Source: Atherix ibis
Lineage: Eukaryota; Arthropoda; Insecta; Diptera; Athericidae
DNA: 64,000 bases
Direction: 5' to 3'
NCBI GenBank assembly: GCA_958298945.1
Contig: OY282610.1
Location: 52,955,667 to 53,019,666 of the forward strand
The notes under the pieces were generated by a model. It saw only the letters and a list, made by a program, of their open reading frames with translations, was not told the origin of the DNA and ran no database searches. Shown piece by piece: positions 22,672-35,324 of the stretch (its first letter is position 1; every line of letters begins with the position of its first letter). The position numbers were made by a program, and so were the translations under genes.

Positions 22672-23559
22672 CTCAAAACCACCAACAAAAATTTATCCAG
22701 AAAGAATTTTCTCATTCCAATGAGAATAATATGAATTGGAGAAGCTTTGCCTGAAAGTGCACAATCATACCCCAAACAAACATCTCCAAAAAACCACCAT
22801 TTTCATAGAGAAAAACAAATTTTAAGAGAAAGTGGACTCAGTGTAATAATTGTTGCCTCCTATTTTTTGAGAAAACTGGGTGCCTGGTGTAAAAATTGGA
22901 TTTTCGTGAATATTGTCACAAATTTTCGAATTTTTGTGGTTTTTTGCATATCTTTAGGTGGTCAATTTATTTTGCTTTCAGTAAATAAAAAATTTAATTT
23001 TAGGCAATTTTTTTTTAATAGTGCTCACAAAAATTTATTCTGAAAGGATATTCCTTTTTCGATCAGGATAATATGGATCTAGAAGGCTATGTTAAAGTGT
23101 ATGTAATGAAACCATGAAACAAATTGCCATTTTTATCCAAAAAAGCAAACTTTATTTTTAAAAAAATACAGCGAACTTTAGGTATTTTTTTTTAAAACGC
23201 CTGGAAAAAATTTTCCTGTAAGGACTTTTTTAGTCCGATCAGGATAATAAGAATAATTATTAGTTTCACATATGTATGCGCATTAACATCATTAAACAAA
23301 TTTTCGAAAAAATTTCCTTTTTCATAGAAAAATAGAAATTTAAAAAAAAATTTAATGATCTTTTGGCAAATTTTTCTCAAAACTCCCACCGAAATTTATC
23401 GTGACATGTCATTTTCCTTCCAATCATTATATTAAGAGTCAAAGAAGGTTTGCCTGAAAGTGTGCAATGACACCACAAAATAAATTCTAAAAAACCTTAA
23501 TTTTTATACAAAAAAAAACGAATTTTAATAAAGAAAACAATTAATTTTATGAATTTTTT
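22672..23559 (+). repeat. B block 12 (888 bp)
   Basis: Near consensus. Has GAGTCAAAGAAGG in B4 and one extra A in the B4 A-run. Confidence 0.92.
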
Positions 23560-23928
23560 CTCAAAATCACCAACAAAAATTTATCCAGAAAGGATATTCT
23601 CATTCCAATCGAGAAAATATGTATTGGAGAAGCTTTGCCTGAAAGTACGCAATGACACCATAAAAACAATTCTAAAAACCTTAATTTGTATACAAAAAAA
23701 AAACGAATTTTAAGAAAGAAAACTATAAATTTTATGAATTTTTTCTCAAAATCACCAACAAAAATTTATCCAGAAAGGATATTCTCATTCCAATCGAGAA
23801 AATATGTATTAGAAAAGCTTAACCTGAAAGTACGCAATGACACCATAAAAACAATTCTAAAAACCTTAATTTGTATACAAAAAAAAACGAATTTTAGGAA
23901 AGAAAACTATAAATTTTATGAATTTTTT
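23560..23928 (+). repeat. A tract 12: 2 monomers
   Basis: 369 bp. The second unit has TATTAGAAAAGCTTAACC. The tract lacks the usual pre-B subtype, as in tract 5. Confidence 0.9.
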
Positions 23929-24815
23929 CTCAAAATCACCAACAAAAATTTATCCAGAAAGGATTTTCTCATTTCAATGAGAATAATATGAATTGGAGAA
24001 GCTTTGCCTGAAAGTGCACAATCATACCCCAAACAAACATCTCCAAAAAACCACCATTTTCATAGAGAAAAACAAATTTTAAGAGAAAGTGGACTCAGTG
24101 TAATAATTGTTGCCTCCTATTTTTTGAGAAAACTGGGTGCCTGGTGTAAAAATTGGATTTTCGTGAATATTGTCACAAATTTTCGAATTTTTGTGGTTTT
24201 TTGCATATCTTTAGGTGGTCAATTTATTTTGCTTTCAGTAAATAAAAAAATTAATTTTAGGCAATTTTTTTTTAATAGTGCTCACAAAAATTTATTCTGA
24301 AAGGATATGCCTTTTTCGATCAGGATAATATGGATCTAGAAGGCTATGTTAAAGTGTATGTAATGAAACCATGAAACAAATTGCCATTTTTATCCAAAAA
24401 AGCAAACTTTATTTTTAAAAAAATACAGCGAACTTTAGGTATTTTTTTTTAAAACGCCTGGAAAAAATTTTCCTGTAAGGACTTTTTTAGTCCGATCAGG
24501 ATAATAAGAATAATTATTAGTTTCACATATGTATGCGCATTAACATCATTAAACAAATTTTCGAAAAAATTTCCTTTTTCATAGAAAAATAGAAATTTAA
24601 AAAAAAATTTAATGATCTTTTGGCAAATTTTTCTCAAAACTCCCACCGAAATTTATCGTGACATGTCATTTTCCTTCCAATCATTATATTAAGAGTCATA
24701 GAAGGTTTGCCTGAAAGTGTGCAATGACACCACAAAATAAATTCTAAAAAACCTTAATTTTTATACAAAAAAAACAAATTTTAATAAAGAAAACAATTAA
24801 TTTTATGAATTTTTT
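23929..24815 (+). repeat. B block 13 (887 bp)
   Basis: B1 begins CTCAAAATCACC with GGATTTTCTCATTTCAATGAG, an A-like start fused to B1 within the first 60 bases. Also GGATATGCC in B2. Confidence 0.9.
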
Positions 24816-25551
24816 CTCAAAATCACCAACAAAAATTTATCCAGAAAGGATATTCTCATTCCAATCGAAAAAATATGTATTGGAGAAGCTTTCCCTGAAA
24901 GTACGCAATGACACCATAAAAACAATTCTAAAAACCTTAATTTGTATACAAAAAAAAACGAATTTTAAGAAAGAAAACTATAAATTTTATGAATTTTTTC
25001 TCAAAATCACCAACAAAAATTTATCCAGAAAGGATATTCTCATTCCAATCGAGAAAATATGTATTGGAGAAGCTTTGCCTGAAAGTACGCAATGACACCA
25101 TAAAAACAATTCTAAAAACCTTAATTTGTATACAAAAAAAAAACGAATTTTAGGAAAGAAAACTATAAATTTTATGAATTTTTTCTCAAAATCACCAACA
25201 AAAATTTATCCAGAAAGGATATTCTCATTCCAATCGAGAAAATATGCATTGGAGAAGCTTTGCCTAAAAGTACGCAATGACACCATAAAAACCGTTCTAA
25301 AAACCTTAATTTTTATACAAAAAAAACGAATTTTAAGAAAGAAAACCATAAATTTTTTGAATTTTTTCTCAAAATCACCAACAAAAATTTATCCAGAAAT
25401 GATATTCTCATTCCAATCGAGAAAATATGCATTGGAGAAGCTTTGCCTGAAAGTACGCAATGACACCATAAAAACAATTCTAAAAACCTTAATTTTTATA
25501 CAAAAAAAAATGAATTTTAAGAAAGAAAACCATAAATTTTATGAATTTTTT
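24816..25551 (+). repeat. A tract 13: 4 monomers
   Basis: 736 bp. The first unit has GCTTTCCCTG. The fourth starts after AAATTTTTTGAATT, so the ATG of TTTTATGAATT is lost. Confidence 0.92.
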
Positions 25552-26440
25552 CTCAAAACCACCAACAAAAATTTATCCAGAAAGAATTTTCTAATTCCAA
25601 TGAGAATAATATGAATTGGAGAAGCTTTGCCTGAAAGTGCACAATCATACCCCAAACAAACATCTCCAAAAAACCACCATTTTCATAGAGAAAAACAAAT
25701 TTTAAGAGAAAGTGGACTCAGTGTAATAATTGTTGCCTCCTATTTTTTGAGAAAACTGGGTGCCTGGTGTAAAAATTGGATTTTCGTGAATATTGTCACA
25801 AATTTTCGAATTTTTGTGGTTTTTTGCATATCTTTAGGTGGTCAATTTATTTTGCTTTCAGTAAATAAAAAATTTTATTTTAGGCAATTTTTTTTTTAAT
25901 AGTGCTCACAAAAATTTATTCTGAAAGGATATTCCTTTTTCGATCAGGATAATATGGATCTAGAAGGCTATGTTAAAGTGTATGTAATGAAACCATGAAA
26001 CAAATTGCCATTTTTATCCAAAAAAGCAAACTTTATTTTTAAAAAAATACAGCGAACTTTAGGTATTTTTTTTTAAAACGCCTGGAAAAAATTTTCCTGT
26101 GAGGACTTTTTTAGTCCGATCAGGATAATAAGAATAATTATTAGTTTCACATATGTATGCGCATTAACATCATTAAACAAATTTTCGAAAAAATTTCCTT
26201 TTTCATAGAAAAATAGAAATTTAAAAAAAAATTTAATGATCTTTTGGCAAATTTTTCTCAAAACTCCCACCGAAATTTATCGTGACATGTCATTTTCCTT
26301 CCAATCATTATATTAAGAGTCATAGAAGGTTTGCCTGAAAGTGTGCAATGACACCACAAAATAAATTCTAAAAAACCTTAATTTTTATACAAAAAAAAAC
26401 GAATTTTAATAAAGAAAACAATTAATTTTATGAATTTTTT
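25552..26440 (+). repeat. B block 14 (889 bp)
   Basis: The T-run before AATAGTGC has one extra T and breaks the Bu open frame. Also TTCTAATTCCAATG in B1 (disrupts the near-palindrome) and CCTGTGAGGAC in B3. Confidence 0.92.
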
Positions 26441-27177
26441 CTCAAAATCACCAACAAAAATTTATCCAGAAAGGATATTCTCATTCCAATCGAGAAAATA
26501 TGTATTGGAGAAGCTTTGCCTGAAAGTACGCAATGACACCATAAAAACAATTCTGAAAACCTTAATTTGTATACAAAAAAAAAACGAATTTTAAGAAAGA
26601 AAACTATAAATTTTATAAATTTTTTCTCAAAATCACCAACAAAAATTTATCCAGAAAGGATATTCTCATTCCAATCGAGAAAATATGTATTGGAAAAGCT
26701 TTGCCTGAAAGTACGCAATGCCACCATAAAAACAATTCTAAAAACCTTAATTTGTATACAAAAAAAAAACGAATTTTAGGAAAGAAAACTATAAATTTTA
26801 TGAATTTTTTCTCAAAATCACCAACAAAAATTTATCCAGAAAGGATATTCTCATTCCAATCGAGAAAATATGCATTGAAGAAGCTTTGCCTAAAAGTACG
26901 CAATGACACCATAAAAACCGTTCTAAAAACCTTAATTTTTATACAAAAAAAAACGAATTTTAAGAAAGAAAACCATAAATTTTATGAATTTTTTCTCAAT
27001 ATCACCAACAAAAATTTATCCAGAAATGATATTCTCATTCCAATCGAGAAAATATGCATTGGAGAAGCTTTGCCTGAAAGTACGCAATGACACCATAAAA
27101 ACAATTCTAAAAACCTTAATTTTTATACAAAAAAAATGAATTTTAAGAAAGAAAACCATAAATTTTATGAATTTTTT
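26441..27177 (+). repeat. A tract 14: 4 monomers
   Basis: 737 bp. Variants: TTTTATAAATTTTTT before the second unit, GCAATGCCACC, and CTCAATATCACC starting the last unit. Confidence 0.92.
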
Positions 27178-28064
27178 CTCAAAACCACCAACAAAAATTT
27201 ATCCAGAAAGAATTTTCTCATTCCAATGAGAATAATATGAATTGGAGAAGCTTTGCCTGAAAGTGCACAATCATACCCCAAATAAACATCTCCAAAAAAC
27301 CACCATTTTCATAGAGAAAAACAAATTTTAAGAGAAAGTGGACTCAGTGTAATAATTGTTGCCTCCTATTTTTTGAGAAAACTGGGTGCCTGGTGTAAAA
27401 ATTGGATTTTCGTGAATATTGTCACAAATTTTCGAATTTTTGTGGTTTTTTGCATATCTTTAGGTGGTCAATTTATTTTGCTTTCAGTAAATAAAAAATT
27501 TAATTTTAGGCAATTTTTTTTTAATAGTGCTCACAAAAATTTATTCTGAAAGGATATTCCTTTTTCGATCAGGATAATATGGATCTAGAAGGCTATGTTA
27601 AAGTGTATGTAATGAAACCATGAAACAAATTGCCATTTTTATCCAAAAAAGCAAACTTTATTTTTTTAAACATACAGCGAACTTTAGGTATTTTTTTTTA
27701 AAACGCCTGGAAAAAATTTTCCTGTAAGGACTTTTTTAGTCCGATCAGGATAATAAGAATAATTATTAGTTTCACATATCTATGCGCATTAACATCATTA
27801 AACAAATTTTCGAAAAAATTTCCTTTTTCATAGAAAAATAGAAATTTAAAAAAAAATTTAATGATCTTTTGGCAAATTTTTCTCAAAACTCCCACCGAAA
27901 TTTATCGTGACATGTCATTTTCCTTCCAATCATTATATTAAGAGTCATAGAAGGTTTGCCTGAAAGTGTGCAATGACACCACAAAATAAATTCTAAAAAA
28001 CCTTAATTTTTATACAAAAAAAACGAATTTTAATAAAGAAAACAATTAATTTTATGAATTTTTT
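27178..28064 (+). repeat. B block 15 (887 bp)
   Basis: B1 has CCCCAAATAAACATC, which puts a TAA stop in the Bu/B1 open frame near 27283. Also TTTTTTTAAACATACAG in B2 and CATATCTATGCGC in B3. Confidence 0.92.
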
Positions 28065-28247
28065 CTCAAAATCACCAACAAAAATTTATCCAGAAAGGAT
28101 ATTCTCATTCCAATCGAGAAAATATGTATTGGAGAAGCTTTGCCTGAAAGTACGCAATGACACCATAAAAACAATTCTAAAAACCTTAATTTGTATACAA
28201 AAAAAATGAATTTTAAGAAAGAAAACCATAAATTTTATGAATTTTTT
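28065..28247 (+). repeat. A tract 15: 1 monomer
   Basis: A single 183-bp unit between two B blocks, hybrid in subtype: GTATTGG and TTGTATAC like a first unit, but with the pre-B tail ATGAATTTTAAG. Confidence 0.93.
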
Positions 28248-29171
28248 CTCAAAACCACCAACAAAAATTTATCCAGAAGGAATTTTCTCATTCCAATGAG
28301 AATAATATGAATTGGAGAAGCTTTGCCTGAAAGTGCACAATCATACCCCAAACAAACATCTCCAAAAAACCACCATTTTCATAGAGAAAAACAAATTTTA
28401 AGAGAAAGTGGACTCAGTGTAATAATTGTTGCCTCCTATTTTTTGAGAAAACTGGGTGCCTGGTGTAAAAATTGGATTTTCGTGAATATTGTCACAAATT
28501 TTCGAATTTTTGTGGTTTTTTGCATATCTTTAGGTGGTCAATTTATTTTGCTTTCAGTAAATAAAAAATTTAATTTTAGGCAATTTTTTTTTAATAGTGC
28601 TCACAAAAATTTATTCTGACAGGATATTCCTTTTTCGATCAGGATAATATGGATCTAGAAGGCTATGTTAAAGTGTATGTAATGAAACCATGAAACAAAT
28701 TGCCATTTTTATCCAAAAAAGCAAACTTTATTTTTAAAAAAATACAGCGAACTTTAGGTATTTTTTTTTAAACGCCTTGAAAAAATTTTCCTGTAAGGAC
28801 TTTTTTAGTCCGATCAGGATAATAAGAATAATTATTAGTTTCACATATGTATGCGCATTAACATCATTAAACAAATTTTCGAAAAAATTTCCTTTTTCAT
28901 AGAAAAATAGAAATTTAAAAAAAAATTTCCTTTTTCATAGAAAAATAGAAATTTAAAAAAAAATTTAATGATCTTTTGGCAAATTTTTCTCAAAACTCCC
29001 ACCGAAATTTATCGTGACATGTCATTTTCCTTCCAATCATTATATTAAGAGTCATAGAAGGTTTGCCTGAAAGTGTGCAATGACACCACAAAATAAATTC
29101 TAAAAAACCTTAATTTTTATACAAAAAAAACGAATTTTAATAAAGAAAACAATTAATTTTATGAATTTTTT
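28248..29171 (+). repeat. B block 16 (924 bp, internal duplication)
   Basis: Longer because of a 38-bp tandem duplication in B3: CCTTTTTCATAG occurs at 28891 and again at 28929. Also CCAGAAGGAATTTTC in B1, TTCTGACAGG in B2 and AAACGCCTTG at the B3 start. Confidence 0.93.
28891..28966 (+). repeat. 38-bp tandem duplication inside B3
   Basis: The segment from CCTTTTTCATAG to AAAAAAAAATTT occurs twice in direct succession, at 28891 and 28929. It is seen in this B block only, so it is a young slippage event or a short exchange at AAATTTCC. Confidence 0.9.
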
Positions 29172-30273
29172 CTCAAAATCACCAACAAAAATTTATCCAG
29201 AAAGGATATTCTCATTTCAATCGAGAAAATATGTATTGGAGAAGCTTTGCCTGAAAGTACGCAATGACACCATAAAAACAATTCTAAAAACCTTAATTTG
29301 TATACAAAAAAAAACGAATTTTAAGAAAGAAAACTATAAATTTTATGAATTTTTTCTCAAAATCACCAACAAAAATTTATCCAGAAAGGATATTCTCATT
29401 CCAATCGAGAAAATATGTATTGGAGAAGCTTTGCCTGAAAGTACGCAATGACACCATAAAAACAATTCTAAAAACCTTAATTTGTATACAAAAAAAAACG
29501 AATTTTAGGAAAGAAAACTATAAATTTTATGAATTTTTTCTCAAAATCACCAACAAAAATTTATTCAGAAAGGATATTCTCATTCCAATCGAGAAAATAT
29601 GCATTGGAGAAGCTTTGCCTAAAAGTACGCAATGACACCATAAAAACCGTTCTAAAAACCTTCATTTTTATACAAAAAAAACGAATTTTAAGAAATAAAA
29701 CCATAAATTTTATGAATTTTTTCTCAAAATCACCAACAAAAATTTATCCAGAAAGGATATTCTCATTCCAATCGAGAAAATATGTATTGGAGAAGCTTTG
29801 CCTGAAAGTACGCAATGACACCATAAAAACAATTCTAAAAACCTTAATTTGTATACAAAAAAAAACGAATTTTAGGAAAGAAAACTATAAATTTTATGAA
29901 TTTTTTCTCAAAATCACCAACAAAAATTTATCCAGAAAGGATATTCTCATTCCAATCGAGAAAATATGCATTGGAGAAGGTTTGCCTGAAAGTGTGCAAT
30001 GACACCACAAAATAAATTCTAAAAAACCTTAATTTTTATACAAAAAAAACGAATTTTAATAAAGAAAACAATTAATTTTATGAATTTTTTCTCAAAATCA
30101 CCAACAAAAATTTATCCAGAAAGGATATTCTCATTCCAATCGAGAAAATATGTATTGGAGAAGCTTTGCCTGAAAGTACGCAATGACACCATAAAAACAA
30201 TTCTAAAAACCTTAATTTGTATACAAAAAATATGAATTTTAAGAAAGAAAACCATAAATTTTATGAATTTTTT
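29172..30273 (+). repeat. A tract 16: 6 monomers, the fifth chimeric
   Basis: 1102 bp. The unit at about 29907-30090 is A-like up to GCATTGGAGAAGG and then B4-like (TTTGCCTGAAAGTGTGCAAT, ACCACAAAAT, AATAAAG linker). Confidence 0.9.
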
Positions 30274-31162
30274 CTCAAAACCACCAACAAAAATTTATCC
30301 AGAAGGAATTTTCTCATTCCAATGAGAATAATATGAATTGGAGAAGCTTTGCCTGAAAGTGCACAATCATACCCCAAACAAACATCTCCAAAAAAACCAC
30401 CATTTTCATAGAGAAAAACAAATTTTAAGAGAAAGTGGACTCAGTGTAATAATTGTTGCCTCCTATTTTTTGAGAAAACTGGGTGCCTGGTGTAAAAATT
30501 GGATTTTCGTGAATATTGTCACAAATTTTCGAATTTTTGTGGTTTTTTGCATATCTTTAGGTGGTCAATTTATTTTGCTTTCAGTAAATAAAAAATTTAA
30601 TTTTAGGCAATTTTTTTTTAATAGTGCTCACAAAAATTTATTCTGAAAGGATATTCCTTTTTCGATCAGGATAATATGGATCTAGAAGGCTATGTTAAAG
30701 TGTATGTAATGAAACCATGAAACAAATTGCCATTTTTATCCAAAAAAGCAAACTTTATTTTTAAAAAAATACAGCGAACTTTAGGTATTTTTTTTTTAAA
30801 CGCCTTGAAAAAATTTTCCTGTAAGGACTTTTTTAGTCCGATCAGGATAATAAGAATAATTATTAGTTTCACATATGTATGCGCATTAACATCATTAAAC
30901 AAATTTTCGAAAAAATTTCCTTTTTCATAGAAAAATAGAAATTTAAAAAAAAATTTAATGATCTTTTGGCAAATTTTTCTCAAAACTCCCACCGAAATTT
31001 ATCGTGACATGTCATTTTCCTTCCAATCATTATATTAAGAGTCATAGAAGGTTTGACTGAAAGTGTGCAATGACACCACAAAATAAATTCTAAAAAACCT
31101 TAATTTTTATACAAAAAAAAACGAATTTTAATAAAGAAAACAATTAATTTTATGAATTTTTT
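30274..31162 (+). repeat. B block 17 (889 bp)
   Basis: An extra A in CCAAAAAAACCACC near 30389 shifts the B1/Bu reading frame. B3 begins AAACGCCTTG after a 10-base T-run, and B4 has GTTTGACTG, which also occurs in blocks 23 and 24. Confidence 0.92.
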
Positions 31163-31730
31163 CTCAAAATCACCAACAAAAATTTATCCAGAAAGGATAT
31201 TCTCATTCCAATCGAGAAAATATGTATTGGGGAAGCTTTGCCTGAAAGTACGCAATGACACCATAAAAACAATTCTAAAAACCTTAATTTGTATACAAAA
31301 AAAAAACGAATTTTTAGAAAGAAAACTATAAATTTTATGAATGTTTTCTCAAAATCACCAACAAAAATTTATCCAGAAAGGATATTCTCATTCCAATCGA
31401 GAAAATATGTATTGGAGAAGCTTTGCCTGAAAGTACGCAATGACACCATAAAAACAATTCTAAAAACCTTAATTTGTATACAAAAAAAAAAAGAATTTTA
31501 GGAAAGAAAACTATAAATTTTATGAATTTTTTCTCAAAGTACGCAATGACACCATAAAAACCGTTCTAAAAACCTTAATTTTTATACAAAAAAACGAATT
31601 TTAAGAGAGAAAACCATAAATTTTATGAATTTTTTCTCAATGACACCATAAAAACAATTCTAAAAACCTTAATTTTTATACAAAAAAAATGAATTTTAAG
31701 AAAGAAAACCATAAATTTTATGAATTTTTT
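31163..31730 (+). repeat. A tract 17: 2 full monomers plus two deleted monomers
   Basis: 568 bp. Two deletion junctions, CTCAAAGTACGC near 31535 and CTCAATGACACC near 31634, each remove about half a monomer between the CTCAA start and the CAATGACACC region. The same two junctions occur in tracts 20 and 30. Confidence 0.93.
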
Positions 31731-32617
31731 CTCAAAACCACCAACAAAAATTTATCCAGAAAGAATTTTCTCATTCCAATGAGAATAATATGAATTGGAG
31801 AAGCTTTGCCTGAAAGTGCACAATCATACCCCAAACAAACATCTCCAAAAAACCACCATTTTCATAGAGAAAAACAAATTTTAAGAGAAAGTGGACTCAG
31901 TGTAATAATTGTTGCCTCCTATTTTTTGAGAAAACTGGGTGCCTGGTGTAAAAATTGGATTTTCGTGAATATTGTCACAAATTTTCGAATTTTTGTGGTT
32001 TTTTGCATATCTTTAGGTGGTCAATTTATTTTTCTTTCAGTAAATAAAAAATTTAATTTTAGGCAATTTTTTTTTAATAGTGCTCACAAAAATTTATTCT
32101 GAAAGGATATTCCTTTTTCGATCAGGATAATATGGATCTAGAAGGCTATGTTAAAGTGTATGTAATGAAACCATGAAACAAATTGCCATTTTTATCCAAA
32201 AAAGCAAACTTTATTTTTAAAAAAATACAGCGAACTTTAGGTATTTTTTTTTAAAACGCCTGGAAAAAATTTTCCTGTAAGGACTTTTTTAGTCCGATCA
32301 GGATAATAAGAATAATTATTAGTTTCACATATGTATGCGCATTAACATCATTAAACAAATTTTTGAAAAAATTTCCTTTTTCATAGAAAAATATAAATTT
32401 AAAAAAAAATTTAATGATCTTTTGGCAAATTTTTCTCAAAACTCCCACCGAAATTTATCGTGACATGTCATTTTCCTTCCAATCATTATATTAATAGTCA
32501 TAGAAGGTTTGCCTGAAAGTGTGCAATGACACCACAAAATAAATTCTAAAAAACCTTAATTTTTATACAAAAAAAACCAATTTTAATAAAGAAAACAATT
32601 AATTTTATGAATTTTTT
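31731..32617 (+). repeat. B block 18 (887 bp)
   Basis: Variants TTTTTCTTTCAG in Bu, ATTTTTGAAAAAATT and AAATATAAATTT in B3, TTAATAGTCAT in B4 and AAACCAATTTT in the linker. All are repeated in block 19. Confidence 0.92.
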
Positions 32618-32800
32618 CTCAAAATCACCAACAAAAATTTATCCAGAAAGGATATTCTCATTCCAATCGAGAAAATATGTATTGGAGAAGCTTTGCCTGA
32701 AAGTACGCAATGACACCATAAAAACAATTCTAAAAACCTTAATTTTTATACAAAAAAAATGAATTTTAAGAAAGAAAACCATAAATTTTATGAATTTTTT
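32618..32800 (+). repeat. A tract 18: 1 monomer
   Basis: 183 bp. GTATTGG subtype with a TTTTTATAC pre-B tail. Part of the 1070-bp tandem pair. Confidence 0.93.
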
Positions 32801-33687
32801 CTCAAAACCACCAACAAAAATTTATCCAGAAAGAATTTTCTCATTCCAATGAGAATAATATGAATTGGAGAAGCTTTGCCTGAAAGTGCACAATCATACC
32901 CCAAACAAACATCTCCAAAAAACCACCATTTTCATAGAGAAAAACAAATTTTAAGAGAAAGTGGACTCAGTGTAATAATTGTTGCCTCCTATTTTTTGAG
33001 AAAACTGGGTGCCTGGTGTAAAAATTGGATTTTCGTGAATATTGTCACAAATTTTCGAATTTTTGTGGTTTTTTGCATATCTTTAGGTGGTCAATTTATT
33101 TTTCTTTCAGTAAATAAAAAATTTAATTTTAGGCAATTTTTTTTTAATAGTGCTCACAAAAATTTATTCTGAAAGGATATTCCTTTTTCGATCAGGATAA
33201 TATGGATCTAGAAGGCTATGTTAAAGTGTATGTAATGAAACCATGAAACAAATTGCCATTTTTATCCAAAAAAGCAAACTTTATTTTTAAAAAAATACAG
33301 CGAACTTTAGGTATTTTTTTTTAAAACGCCTGGAAAAAATTTTCCTGTAAGGACTTTTTTAGTCCGATCAGGATAATAAGAATAATTATTAGTTTCACAT
33401 ATGTATGCGCATTAACATCATTAAACAAATTTTTGAAAAAATTTCCTTTTTCATAGAAAAATATAAATTTAAAAAAAAATTTAATGATCTTTTGGCAAAT
33501 TTTTCTCAAAACTCCCACCGAAATTTATCGTGACATGTCATTTTCCTTCCAATCATTATATTAATAGTCATAGAAGGTTTGCCTGAAAGTGTGCAATGAC
33601 ACCACAAAATAAATTCTAAAAAACCTTAATTTTTATACAAAAAAAACCAATTTTAATAAAGAAAACAATTAATTTTATGAATTTTTT
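32801..33687 (+). repeat. B block 19 (887 bp)
   Basis: By eye identical to block 18, 1070 bp upstream. Confidence 0.92.
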
Positions 33688-33870
33688 CTCAAAATCACCA
33701 ACAAAAATTTATCCAGAAAGGATATTCTCATTCCAATCGAGAAAATATGTATTGGAGAAGCTTTGCCTGAAAGTACGCAATGACACCATAAAAACAATTC
33801 TAAAAACCTTAATTTGTATACAAAAAAAATGAATTTTAAGAAAGAAAACCATAAATTTTATGAATTTTTT
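33688..33870 (+). repeat. A tract 19: 1 monomer
   Basis: 183 bp. Differs from tract 18 by TTGTATAC near its end, which marks the end of the 1070-bp identity. Confidence 0.93.
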
Positions 33871-34757
33871 CTCAAAACCACCAACAAAAATTTATCCAGA
33901 AGGAATTTTCTCATTCCAATGAGAATAATATGAATTGGAGAAGCTTTGCCTGAAAGTGCACAATCATACCCCAAACAAACATCTCCAAAAAACCACCATT
34001 TTCATAGAGAAAAACAAATTTTAAGAGAAAGTGGACTCAGTGTAATAATTGTTGCCTCCTATTTTTTGAGAAAACTGGGTGCCTGGTGTAAAAATTGGAT
34101 TTTCGTGAATATTGTCACAAATTTTCGAATTTTTGTGGTGTTTTGCATATCTTTAGGTGGTCAATTTATTTTGCTTTCAGTAAATAAAAAATTTAATTTT
34201 AGGCAATTTTTTTTTAATAGTGCTCACAAAAATTTATTCTGAAAGGATATTCCTTTTTCGATCAGGATAATATGGATCTAGAAGGCTATGTTAAAGTGTA
34301 TGTAATGAAACCATGAAACAAATTGCCATTTTTATCCAAAAAAGCAAACTTTATTTTTAAAAAAATACAGCGAACTTTAGGTATTTTTTTTTTAAACGCC
34401 TTGAAAAAATTTTCCTGTAAGGACTTTTTTAGTCCGATCAGGATAATAAGAATAATTATTAGTTTCACATATGTATGCGCATTAACATCATTAAACAAAT
34501 TTTCGAAAAAATTTCCTTTTTCATAGAAAAATAGAAATTTAAAAAAAAATTTAATGATCTTTTGGCAAATTTTTCTCAAAACTCCCACCGAAATTTATCG
34601 TGACATGTCGTTTTCCTTCCAATCATTATATTAAGAGTCATAGAAGGTTTGCCTGAAAGTGTGCAATGACACCACAAAATAAATTCTAAAAAACCTTAAT
34701 TTTTATACAAAAAAAACGAATTTTAATAAAGAAAACAATTAATTTTATGAATTTTTT
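33871..34757 (+). repeat. B block 20 (887 bp)
   Basis: CCAGAAGGAATTTTC in B1, GTGGTGTTTTGC in Bu, AAACGCCTTG in B3 and GACATGTCGTTTTCC in B4. A later relative is block 30, about 13.3 kb away. Confidence 0.92.
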
Positions 34758-35324
34758 CTCAAAATCACCAACAAAAATTTATCCAGAAAGGATATTCTCA
34801 TTCCAATCGAGAAAATATGTATTGGGGAAGCTTTGCCTGAAAGTAAGCAATGACACCATAAAAACAATTCTAAAAACCTTAATTTGTATACAAAAAAAAA
34901 CGAATTTTAAGAAAGAAAACTATAAATTTTATGAATTTTTTCTCAAAATCACCAACAAAAATTTATCCAGAAAGGATATTCTCATTCCAATCGAGAAAAT
35001 ATGTATTGGAGAAGCTTTGCCTGAAAGTACGCAATGACACCATAAAAACAATTCTAAAAACCTTAATTTGTATACAAAAAAAAAAGAATTTTAGGAAAGA
35101 AAACTATAAATTTTATGAATTTTTTCTCAAAGTACGCAATGACACCATAAAAACCGTTCTAAAAACCTTAATTTTTATACAAAAAAAACGAATTTTAAGA
35201 AAGAAAACCATAAATTTTATGAATTTTTTCTCAATGACACCATAAAAACAATTCTAAAAACCTTAATTTTTATACAAAAAAAATGAATTTTAAGAAAGAA
35301 AACCATAAATTTTATGAATTTTTT
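34758..35324 (+). repeat. A tract 20: 2 full monomers plus two deleted monomers
   Basis: 567 bp. Carries the same pair of deletion junctions as tract 17 (near 35128 and 35233). The first unit has GGGGAAGC and AAGTAAGC. Confidence 0.93.
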
